Below are positions 23,033 to 33,300 of a stretch of DNA of 64,000 nt, in pieces (the first letter of the stretch is position 1; every line of letters begins with the position of its first letter). Origin of the DNA: Andrena cerasifolii. Its lineage: Eukaryota; Arthropoda; Insecta; Hymenoptera; Andrenidae. Below the pieces are notes generated by a model. It did no database searches. It saw only the letters and a program-made list of their open reading frames with translations, and had not been told where the DNA came from. The stretch spans positions 25,387,001 to 25,451,000 of the forward strand of contig NC_135119.1 of NCBI RefSeq assembly GCF_050908995.1, written 5' to 3'. Both the position numbers and the translations under genes were made by a program.

Positions 23033-25266
23033 TTAATTACTCTCCCCCTCACTCACACTCTCACTCATTCCCTCAGACTCATTATCCGTCAACTGATTTT
23101 CTGCTTTTCCACATTGTTCCTCAATCGCTGCATCCTCCAATTCGTCTACTATCTCGTCGATTGCCCAAAACTTCCTCTCCACCGACTTCGTGTGCTCAAT
23201 GTAATTCTTCCAATTGTCCGGTGTGACATTATTTACTCCAGCTATTAACAAATCTTTTGCATCGGATAGCTTGTAGGTAGTATAAATCTTTTGTACAAAA
23301 TTCTTTACCGCCGACCACACCAATTCGATAGGGTTGTAGTCACAGTGGTGCGGCGGCAATCGCAGCACCCTTCTATTCTGCTGTTCTGCGTACTCGTCAA
23401 TTAAATATTTCGAGTATTGCGGCCTTAAATTCTTGACAGTTTCCATCAGTTCTATTTTTAAACTATCATCCGGTACCGTTGCACCTTTCGACCGCAGCCA
23501 GCCTATAATACTCTCTTTCGCCCACTTTGACGTCGGACAATCCTCGACTTTAACAGAATGGAACGGCGCATTGTCCACGACAATCACGCAATTCTCTTCC
23601 AACTGCGGTAAGATATTTTCAAACCATTTGAAGAACTTCTTGCTGCTCGTTGCGTCGTGATGATCGCCGCTCTTCATCTTTGACTCAAAGCAGAAGAACC
23701 CGCCAGGTACGAATCCATCCGTCGACCCTATGTGAAGCACAGTTAGACGTTTCCCTTTGGCCATGGGTTGAGGGATACCCGGGGGCAGCTGCCTGATCTT
23801 CGCCTTATTTGCGGGTGTCTTGCACGTATCCTGCCATGCCTTTTTACAGCACTCGGTGGTGTTTACCCACGTCTCGTCTAATAAATAGTATATCTTTCTG
23901 CCTTCCTCTCTGTATTCCTGTATCTGACGTAAATAATTTCTTCGCCAGACAACGATATCCCTTTGTTCGGATAGCACGTTATGCCTTCTCTGCACTTTAT
24001 ACTTGAAATTTAAATTTTTCAGTATTCGGTGCAAAGTGGAACGGCTGTAGTTCGGCATTTTTGGGTCGTCATTGATCGCCGTTAGTATTTTCACCAACGT
24101 TGGAACTTCTCGGCGGTGCCAGAAGTCGTACACTTTTTGCCTTATCGCGTTCTTCGTGCTCTCGTTGGTGGTGTCAAAGATTGACGGCTTCTTCCTCGTC
24201 CTGTTCGGGGAAGAAACCCTTCCGCTCTTCTTGTACAACGCGATTGTTCTGGTAATAGTGCCTTTGCCTATTCCAGTCTCTTCGGCCACTTCTGCAATGA
24301 GCGCCTTGTATTTGATATCTGGCTTCTTTTTTTTCTTCACCATGTATGCGTGAATAATCATCTTCTTCTGGCCAGTTGTAACATGCTGTAAAACAATATT
24401 ATAACAGAAGAATAAAACTCTGAAATTGGATCAAAATGATCTGTATACATTCATATAATAAATAACAGTTTAAAAGGGTAGGTTACCCTCAACAGCCCAA
24501 AATCAGGCCCTTCTTCAAACGCACATTCTGAAGTAATAAATGAATATAGAGATATTTTTTGTTTTACTTTTTAAGCGTCATTTCGTTGACTTTAATGCGC
24601 AAAAAGAAATTTTTAAATATATTTCTAGGAAAAAAAGTTATAAATATAAATGTGAGAGCGTGTACGTGATGCACCGTTTGATGGTGAACACGATTCCGGA
24701 CAGGTGAATTACCTAAAACACAAAGTAAAGGAATTTTTATAATCTGTAAGACAGTATCCATCTTGTGCAGGAAGCAAAATTTTGTTAAACAAATTAATAC
24801 AATTTTTATGTTGATGTTTCTGATTTTTCATTTTTTTTTGTAGGAAAAATATTTATCTTTTTTTTAAGAATTTATATTGAAAATATGCTCCCAATACATG
24901 GAGGGGAATAGTTTCCTGCAACTCCCTGTAAATTTTCATTCAAATTTCAAGATTTTATGTTCACCGTTTTGGAAAACGTAGTTTCCGGGAAATCGCGTTT
25001 AAAGTTGCACATCGTTATCCGATCTCATGTGCAGGCTTGTACATTTTTTACTGTAATTCCTTCATTTTTTAAAATTTCGGAGCCCGGTTGCGCTTAAAAT
25101 ACGTAGAAAAGATGTAGTTAGCGGAATATGCAAAATCCTAAAAACCAATTTCCGAAAATTTTGAGGGTAACCTAACCCCTTACGAAATGAAAAATTGGCT
25201 TACCTTTCCTTTGGGATTCTTTCCAAAACATGCATTAGCATTAGACGAACCGGGTGCTCCATTCAT
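23033..25266 (-). CDS. IS630/Tc1/mariner-type DDE transposase, apparently intact, DD82E spacing
   Basis: Exon 2 (24385-23033) is one uninterrupted frame of 450 residues. A possible first exon (25266-25204, 21 residues from ATG) joins it in phase over an 818-bp intron, giving 471 residues. Without that join the frame still starts at ATG 24361 (442 aa). The N-terminus is basic with a helix-turn-helix-like stretch (EETGIGKGTITRTIALYKK). The catalytic core reads YYLLDETWVN, VIVVDNAPFHS and CDYNPIELVW, in the order of the three acidic residues of this superfamily. I count 82 residues between the second Asp and the Glu of NPIE, against 34 in Tc1; the extra length is an insertion of about 45 residues. 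The C-terminus is acidic (DNESEGMSESVSEGES). Its length and lack of stops suggest recent activity. Terminal repeats were not found. Confidence 0.85.
24476..25178. mobile_element. Inverted-repeat insertion inside the transposase intron
   Basis: The termini GGGTAGGTTACCCTCAA (24476-24492) and TTGAGGGTAACCTAACCC (25161-25178) are inverted with one 1-bp difference. The 703-bp interior has no long open frame. No target duplication is clear. It takes up most of the inferred 24386-25203 intron and stops 25 bp from the splice donor. Confidence 0.55.
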
Positions 25267-25887
25267 TTTGATAACACAATAGAATATTTGAGAAATCCAA
25301 GATGAAATACAATGAAACAACGAACAATTAAAAAAGTAAACAATGAGAACTAATACCGCAACTATACTAATGTAAATACTAATAACACGAACAAATAATG
25401 CGTAAATACAAAATACTAATAATAAAATGGCACAGAATGCTAACACAAATAATACTAAAAGATGCGAAAAATAGAAAAAGATAAAATACGAGAAAGTGGC
25501 TGCCTCATCAAAACTTCTGTTGCACCGTTTCCGTCACTAACGCTCAAGTGCGTCGAAGTTCGCCAAACAGCGGTAAGCCTACGAAAACAGATCGGCAGCA
25601 ATCGGCAGGCAAGTCCGTTCTCTCGTGGTCCGTGGAAGTTCCACGGTGGAACGGAGTTTACCGAGTTTACGCTTCTATTCTAACCTCAATCCTACACCAC
25701 CTCCATTGAATTATGTAACTCTTTCAAAGCACTACTTCAAACAATAGAACCGTATTCACTTTTCTTCGAAATTCTCGATAAAACCGCAGAAAAGATTTAA
25801 AGAAAATTGACGTATACCCCCTCCCCTTTGTTTACAGCGCATCGAATGAAGCACGACTGAAGGGGGCGATTAATTCACGCCTCGTCT
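25267..25887. other. Flank between transposase and cramped promoter
   Basis: No gene is supported. It should contain the transposon's right terminus, which I could not pair with a left one. Confidence 0.35.
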
Positions 25888-26170
25888 AGTGATCCTCTAT
25901 GGAGTGATCGGTATAACCGCGGCCACTTTGGAGCGAAACCGGAAATAACATAACCTAAACCATATCTATCTCTTTTTATCAGTATTTCTCTCTCTCTTTC
26001 TGTCAGTATTTCTGTCTCATTCTATTAGTATTTCTGTCTCTTTCTATTAGCATTTCTGTCTCTTTCTTTTTTACAGTTTCTTTCTCTGTCTACTTCCGCT
26101 TTTGCTCCAAGTCGCGGCAACCAATCAGCGACGATACACGTTGTTCCGATCACTGCATAGAGGATCATCA
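25888..26170. mobile_element. MITE with 9-bp target duplication just upstream of cramped
   Basis: The subterminal inverted repeats GATCCTCTATGGAGTGATCG (25891-25910) and CGATCACTGCATAGAGGATC (26147-26166) differ at one base. The direct flanks GCCTCGTCT occur at 25879-25887 and 26171-26179. The interior is CT-rich with degenerate repeats of a TATTTCTSTCTCTTTCT type. A 9-bp duplication would suit a Mutator-like element; this is inference from length only. Confidence 0.65.
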
Positions 26171-26416
26171 GCCTCGTCTGACACGTACTGTTTTTGTGCT
26201 TGTTTGTAAAAACTGAATTGTTAATACTGCTACGATAAGACGCCGTTCACTTTGGCCAGAAATATTCCCACCATCTGCAAATTGCAACAAAAGCGCGTAC
26301 AGCGTCGCTATTGAAAATGTCTACGAAAGCGCCACTTGCTTCAACAATTCGCAAGGCTGAGAACACATGAAGATTTCAGACCATTCACTGTTGTAAACTT
26401 TCGTCGGAGCATCGGG

Positions 26417-29400
26417 ATGGAGAGTAACGCAAAAGGCGACGAGTGCGAAGCTCAGGGAGCTGCTGCAGTAGCCAAGAAAGATGAAACACCTGTGCCAGCC
26501 CAAGCTGCACAAAGCTGCACGGACACGAAGGTGCCCGCGGATTCCAAGAATACTCAAGCTCGCGTTGTTCGGGGTACTAAAAAAGTGAAACTAGATGTGA
26601 CTGACAGTAACACCTCCGAGAAGAAAGGTTTGTATTCTGGTCGCGTTCACGTTTGTTGTAAGGTAACCAAATTAATTTAAGTTAAGCGCAGACTCCAAGG
26701 ACGAGGAGGCCAGCGCAGAGGTGAAAGTGAAGTCTTTAAAAAGATCTTGCGAATTGTGGTCCATGGAAGATAAGAACACCTTCTTTAAGGCTTTGAACGA
26801 ATACGGGAAGGATTTCGACGCTCTGCAAAGCTACTTCTTATGTCAGGGAAAGAAGAAAGGCTTGCCAGACGTTATGATAAAGAACAAAGAGCAGATCAGG
26901 CATTTTTATTACAGGACGTGGCTGAAGATCTCGAAGCACTTGAAATTTTCAGAAGGTAATAGTTCGCGAAAAGTTTGCGAGCTGCTTTCATAGCCGGTGA
27001 CCAGGGAAAGGTTTGTGTCGCAGATGTAAAGAAGACTTCCCAAGAGTTGTACGGCCTAATCAATTATGGCGAGCTCAGACGAAAATTGCCCCGGTTGCAT
27101 GAGAAAGCTCATTTGAAGTTAAACGAGCTGGTTTACTGGGGATCGACCCAAGTCAGACTTAGAGGGAAAACTATGAGGATTAAAACACCTATATGCAGAG
27201 CGTTGAGGAAACTGAATCAACTAGAAGGTATATGCGATAGTTACGGGGTCATTCTGGTAATCACGCCACAAAATTCGGCAACATTCAGGCATTTTTTCTC
27301 AGTGAATACAATGAATAACAATGTCAAACTTTTTTTTCATTTATTAAGCTACTTGTAATGTATACAGAACAATTTTTTAAATACACTTTTAATTGTCTTT
27401 TTTTCAATGTTATTTGGAGTTCAAAATCGCGCCTTTGAAAAGAAACACCTCCCTGGCGGGAGTGATTTAAGCTCACAGACTCATCTGAAAGAAAGAAACC
27501 TAGCTGATTCTTAATCATTATGAGTACCGCTATCGCAGGTACCAGAATTAGCCACGTAAGTCAAAATTTTACAAAATTGCGCGCATTCAAACTTCAAGTT
27601 TCAAAATTTTCCATTCTTAGTTGAAGTTTGAATGCGCGCAATTTTGTTAAATTTTTACTGACGTGGATAATTCTGGCACCTGCGATAGCGGTACTCATAA
27701 TGATTAAGAATCAGCTTGGTTTTTTTGTTTCCGATGAGTCTGTGAGCTGAAATCACTCCCGCCGTCTTTTCAAAGGCGCGATTTTGAACTCCAGATAACA
27801 TTGAAAAAACACAATTGAAAGTGTATTTAAACAATTGTTCCATATACATTATATGTAGCTTAATAAATGAAAAAAAATTGACATTGTTATTCATTGTATT
27901 CACTGAGAAAAAAACCTGAATGTTGCCGAATTTTGCGGCGTGATTACCGAAATGACTCCTTAAAGTATTCTATCTTTATAAGATTCTAAAGTTCCTATCT
28001 TTATTCAGATTGGCAGGAAGAAATCAAACTACCACCTCGAGTAACGATCGAGTTGAGACCGCGCAACAACATGGCATGGTGGCAGGTACAAGCGTCCTCG
28101 ATGAACCCGAGGGTGCGCACTGTGCTACCTGTGCAAAGGCGCTTGTCTAGCTTATTAATATTTCTACAACAAAGGTGGAGGTCTGCGAAATATAATACAG
28201 TATCCTTGCTTCGAAGTACATCGCCAACGTTAACAGAGTCTAAAGGAAAGTCCTATACGCATATTGTAGCCTTCTAATGTAGAAAATACGGCTGCCAACG
28301 AAATGAAAGGCACTCGGTTGTTACGAGTGGCGCCACCAGAAGCATGCAAGATTGCTCTGCCGATGGTGAATCTAGGAGAGTACCTGACTAGTAATAGCGT
28401 CAGCTTAAATTGCTACGAGGAACGTCTGGGACTGAAAAGTTCTAGAATGGGCTTGTTAGGATCGGGGCAGTACTTGAAAGGTGTCGGGAAGAAAGGGATC
28501 AAGAAGAAGTTGGATAAAAAGTGTGCGAATCAATCAGAGGACAACTGTGCGCTACCAGACAACAATAGCGATGTGGACGTAGTGGAGTCAGGCAGTAACG
28601 TTTCAGAGAAACCGTCCAGCATCGCCACTTTAGAAAAGTCAACGTCGGAGCAGCAGCAGCAGCAACAGCAAACGGAGCGTAATAGGTTTCCAGGGAGAGA
28701 AACGATCGAAAGGATTCGTAGAGGGTGGAATGTCGAAGAAGCGAATACCATCACTGTGGGAGATCTCTTTTTAATGGTACACATCTTACAAGGAGAGGTT
28801 CCCAGGTGTCCGCCTCCGATTGCTTTGGTTTTTGGACCGAAAAATAAGATATATGTGTTTTTTTTATAGTCGCCCGTTTTCATATTTAGGGGGTGAAACC
28901 AGGCATCAAAGTTATAAGATTTTCGGGTCATCAACCAGAATACTTTGGTTTTTGGATATGTTTTAGAGGGCCGAAAAATATGAAATCACCCCTAAATATG
29001 AAAACGAGTCGAAATAAAAAAAAACACGTATATCTTATTTTTCGGCCCCCTAAAACATGTCCAAAAACCAAAGCAATCGGAGGCGGACACCTGGGAACCT
29101 CTCCTTGTTAGTCGAGGCTGTGCGAAGTGGAAACTCTCTAAAACTCAAAACAGTCATTAGCAACGCGTCATTTCTAATTCTCTAAGTTTTCCAGTTCGGC
29201 CGTCAGTCTAAAATTACCCTGGAGTATTGGTGGGACTGGCATCCACAAGAGCAGCACACTGGGGAACCTACGTCAAGCACCCTACGCGATGATCATATGT
29301 GCCTGACATTGCAAAAGCTGTTATCCATAGCGAAGCACAGTTACGGCACAAGTAAAGTGAGAAGACAGATCAACGTAACACATTACAGTGTATAAGACAC

Positions 29401-30467
29401 TCTGTACTAACTCCAATTGATATTTAGGTGTACAGTAACACTTCTGGGAGTAGCGAAACTGTAATCTCATCTCGCATGCCATCAACGAAGGAGTCCTTTA
29501 GAAGACCGCTTGTTCCACAGACGTATCATAAGATTGGTACACCGGACGCTTTCAAAACGCAGTTAGATGTAAGTCGCTACATTCAGCCGCGGGGTGCATT
29601 TATTAATGATGCTATTTTACAAAACGCAGAAGTTCAAGACACGCTTTTGTAAGCGAGGCAGAACTGTGAGACAAAAGAGTCTGATCGTGCAAAGGGTGTT
29701 GCCAATAATTTCTCCATCGAGCAATCCACCGGAGGATGCAGCAACTAATTCTGAGGAGACAGAGAAAGCTCACGATTCTCCCCTGACTAACAACGACCAG
29801 CAGAACGAGAAACCACCGTCGATGAACGAACCACGGGACAAGATCTTCTTGGATGAACTGGAAGTGGCACGCGATTCCAAACCCACGAATTCGATTATAA
29901 CTAGCGCGACCCAGATTCTCAAAGAAGGAGAACACCAGTGGCTGAACAGCGAGGTAATTTCCTAATTCTACAATCGGCAATTTTAAAACGAAATCTTTAC
30001 TAATGCAAGAATTGAATCGCAGGTAGCAGATTTCTCATTGAGCAGCTTCTTGGGGCAGCTTGAATCTCCTATGAAAATCTACCTGCGAAGTCAAACTGGA
30101 GACCATTTAGTAGAAGATAGTCGTCCATCTTCCGACGTAAGTATCAAGCGTACAATTATAAAATACTATGATTCAGCACTAAGCTAAGCTATGCTATGTT
30201 TGGGTTTGCTATAAAACATAAAAAACATAGCACAGCTTAGCTTACCTTTCGATAGAAGCTGTTCCGTAAGGATATATTGAAGCTAATTTTTTTAAATTTA
30301 GCATAGCTTAGCTTTCAGGTGGATTCCCGGCTTTAGATCGATATCTAAACGTAATGTTTCAGGTGGTGTCGCAAATGCAGTGCCTAATGGGAGAGAACAG
30401 CGTAGATTACATGGCGAAATTCGCCAATCTGGCGTCGCAAATGGCGTCAGACGATAGTAAAAAATAG
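26417..30467 (+). CDS. crm: Cramped/CRAMP1 homolog, SANT-domain chromatin protein
   Basis: Exons 26417-26627, 26692-26955, 27024-27227, 28009-28199, 28270-28776, 29195-29356, 29428-29568, 29630-29953, 30023-30136 and 30363-30467 keep phase throughout (740 aa). A SANT/Myb-like domain lies near residues 85-140 (CELWSMEDKNTFFKALNEYG). After it come family blocks SQELYGLINYGELRRK and LPMVNLGEYLTSNSVSLN, the YEERLGLK block, then DLFLM joined to FGRQSKITLEY across intron 5. Cramped acts in Polycomb-linked silencing and histone gene regulation in flies. The exon 4/5 join is uncertain: donor 28216 with acceptor ending 28282 also keeps phase and changes about ten residues. A short glutamine run lies near 28650-28670. 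Two palindromic MITEs occupy introns 3 and 5. Confidence 0.88.
27245..27959. mobile_element. Large palindromic MITE in cramped intron 3
   Basis: Two inverted arms of about 350 bp meet near 27605 with almost no spacer. The outer ends read GGGGTCATTCTGGTAATCAC and the mirror of GGAGTCATTTCGGTAATCAC. TTA occurs on both flanks (27241-27243 and 27960-27962), one base offset on the left. The arms are about 90 % alike by eye. The element starts 17 bp after the intron's donor and fills about 715 of 781 intron bases. Confidence 0.8.
28789..29107. mobile_element. Palindromic MITE in cramped intron 5
   Basis: The left end CAAGGAGAGGTTCCCAGGTG is mirrored exactly at the right end, and TTA flanks both sides (28786-28788 and 29108-29110). 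The arms of about 80-140 bp share a TTTGGTTTTTGGA motif and surround a CATATTTAGGGGGTGA core. It begins 12 bp after the exon 5 donor at 28777. An open frame runs from the exon into it, so intron retention would add MITE-coded residues before a stop. Confidence 0.82.
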
Positions 30468-32859
30468 CGACGCGGATATTTAACGAATTTTTATATAAAC
30501 TTTAACGAGTACGACCGGTTCAAATCATGTTGACACGACCACATTTTACAATCGGACTGTACGACAATATTTGGATTGACTTATATATTTATCTCTTTGA
30601 TACTCGATTTATCAGTGTCACGATAACGATGAAAATGCATGTAGTCAATGAATGAAGAATACGTTTGTGAAATATATCATTTTTTCACCGCATGATTCAT
30701 GCGTGCATACAAAGTCTCGTTGAATTCCTTTAAACGAGACACCCGCGCAATTGCATTTCCTTTTACAATTAACAGCTCGCAGAACAGGTAACGTATGCGC
30801 TGGTACTTAACGTTTCGCTGTTAAGTGCTTGGCCAACATTTTTGCTGAATATTCTCCTCGCCATATTCTTCAAGACAGATATCATGAAATTTCTACGATA
30901 AGCTTGTACGATTGGCTTCGCGCCATCAGCCACTTAGGAGCATTCATAAATATTTCATTCTACGTTCGTTAAAAAAAGATTTATAGGAGAATGCAGCCAC
31001 AGGTGTTATCTCTTATCCTCGCCTGATCCGCGGCGGTGACGCGCCGCCTGTTTCTCGAATCATTTAGGCAGGTTCTCGTACATAACGCCTGGAATTGCAT
31101 ATAATTAATTGCAGATGTAGAAAGAGCCAGCGACGAATTCCCGCCTCGCAGTTTTCCTTCGTGGAAAAAGAGAAGAGAAATTCAGCTATTTATGGAAATC
31201 CTGTCCCGTTCCTTGGAAACGATTACCTAGACAGGCTTATATAATATGGACGCGCACAAAGTAAAGAAGCAAATTGGCACATATTACAAATTGCGAACAG
31301 CGCTTTCGGATTGATGAGAAGTTTTCTGCCGTCTAAAAATAGTTGAACGCATCGAGCCCCCCTTGCCCAAATATTAACTCTTCTTAGCCGATAAGATAAC
31401 CACCGGCAGATTACGGGCGGCAGGAAGAGGATAAGAGGTAGTATCTCCGAGGACCACGGAGACACTCGGGATGCTCGCGATTGTTAAATTTGAATTTGGA
31501 GCCGAGCGCAGATCGATCTGGATATCGATCTACGCTCGAGGGCAGTTGCGAGTACGTGCGCGGAATACGGGGACGATAATGAGCGGAACATCCCGAGGAT
31601 AACGCCGTGGCGTTCTTGGAAACGGAGCCTACGGTCCGTTCGACCGGCGCGTTGCGAAACAGACGTTGTAAATGATTCATAGTGCCCGCGTCCACGTGAT
31701 CTCTTGCGCACGCACCTATCTGTTATTTGCAGATGTGATTTTCCTCAGACGTAAGCGCGTTCCCCGCCTGAACTGGTTTTGCTCGTTTTATCGATCACAA
31801 AGGCTAAATCGCTGACGAAACGTACCGTCATCGCGCGGCCGAAACGCAATGCCTCGTAGGACAAGCGCGCGGACAGCCTCGTAACCAGTTCGTCGACATT
31901 TTCCTGGCGAGCCACCACTATCGTCAACAACTCCCTGGCGAGCCACCGCTTTATCGCGAACCCTTTTTCGACCGGGTTTCTTTTATCGAGTACACACACG
32001 GCGGTCCTCTCGCCGAAGGATCAGGCATAAGATTGATGATTTCCGTCAGTAACTCTCGATTTTGGTGTCCGAGTTAAAAATAAAATTTCCGAACCTGTTT
32101 GACAGACCGTAGTGACCTTTAACCGCCTCGAAACGTATTCGATTACGCGCAGGTTCGGAGATACTACGCTGCAGGCGACAAAAACTCTGTCGCGAAAACC
32201 TGGTCGGGGAAAACGGCGCCGCGCTTCGCTCTTAATCTTCGTTGCCCCTTTCATCCTTTCTGCGTAAGCACGCTCCAGGGAACAGCCGGGGGATTTGTTG
32301 ACGTCTGTTTTCGGGATCGTGCGCATCGCCTGAAGATGTCGTCCTGCGCATCGCTCAGAGGTCTCGTTCCCCTGCGCGATACCTAATACTTCCGCGCACT
32401 ACGTGCTCCGTTCTATGTAGGTCGACGCATCGTTTGACACCGCCTGATCGGTAGCTGTAAAATATCAATTTGTCTTTATCTAAAACACTCGATTTGTCCC
32501 TCAAGGATAATTAGTCACGGGGCTTCGAAGTAATTCGCACGAAATTAATTCTCCGTCGCCACTGATCGACATTTGCATTCTCAATTCTTCGAACTCCCAC
32601 AAATTGGCATGCGTGTGCCGATCCGAGCATTAATATGTATACGCTCCGTGTGTATTCCTTTTAGCGTATTATGATGGAAATTGCTTAATTGTGCTTGTGG
32701 ATCGAGTAGCTTAATTTTACCTCGAGCTTCCTATCTTTAGCTCAAGCTAATGACGAATTTTGTATTCTTAGAGTATAATGAATACAATGAACGAGACGAG
32801 AAAACTGAATGAAGAATTATTCCTGGAATATTGAAGCATCCAGTTCCTTATAGCCAGCG
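30468..32859. other. Gene-free stretch downstream of cramped
   Basis: Contains the cramped 3' UTR at its left edge. Several minus-strand frames of 75-101 codons (31223-32326) show no recognisable motif. The base composition is moderately GC-rich. Confidence 0.4.
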
Positions 32860-33300
32860 GAGTTCGATGAAGTCCCATGTTAATTTACCATAGACGCTCG
32901 AATGACTAGGTTAGGTGTGCCAGGAAATTTTCTATGAACTTCGCGAAGTAATTTTCCGATTTTATGCGGACGAGGGGATGGAAATTATGGAAGCAGCGAT
33001 CTCTATGCCGGCGATTAAACACTGTCGCATGCAACGCGACATTTATTACAGCCGGCGGTTTTGATAAAGTCCCCAGGGTCGCGGTGCCGACGCGATTAAA
33101 GAATTCACCATTGATGCTCGAAATGCTCGCGGTGACCCGGCTGCGCGCGTCACAATATTTGCATAGGTTATAGTTTACTCGCGAGTCAATTATGTGCTGC
33201 ACTACGAGAAAGTAATTTTTTGATTGTATGCGGATAAGGGAATGAAAATTAAAGAGGCGGCGATTAAACACTGTCACGTGCAGCGCGACATTTATAATTG
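32860..33300. repeat. Degenerate tandem duplication, two units of about 200-250 bp
   Basis: The block around GATGAAGTCCC (32868) to GCGACATTTATTACAG (33036-33051) recurs from about GATAAAGTCCC (33062) to GCGACATTTATAATTG. Shared anchors are AAGTAATTTT, ATGCGGA, GCGATTAAACACTGTC and GCGACATTTAT. Identity is roughly 75 % by eye. It has no coding potential. Confidence 0.6.

Noticed and set aside
28530..28934. Antisense 134-codon frame over cramped exon 5 and the MITE
   Set aside because: It crosses a coding exon, a splice donor and a transposon, and its amino-acid content mirrors the glutamine run of cramped.
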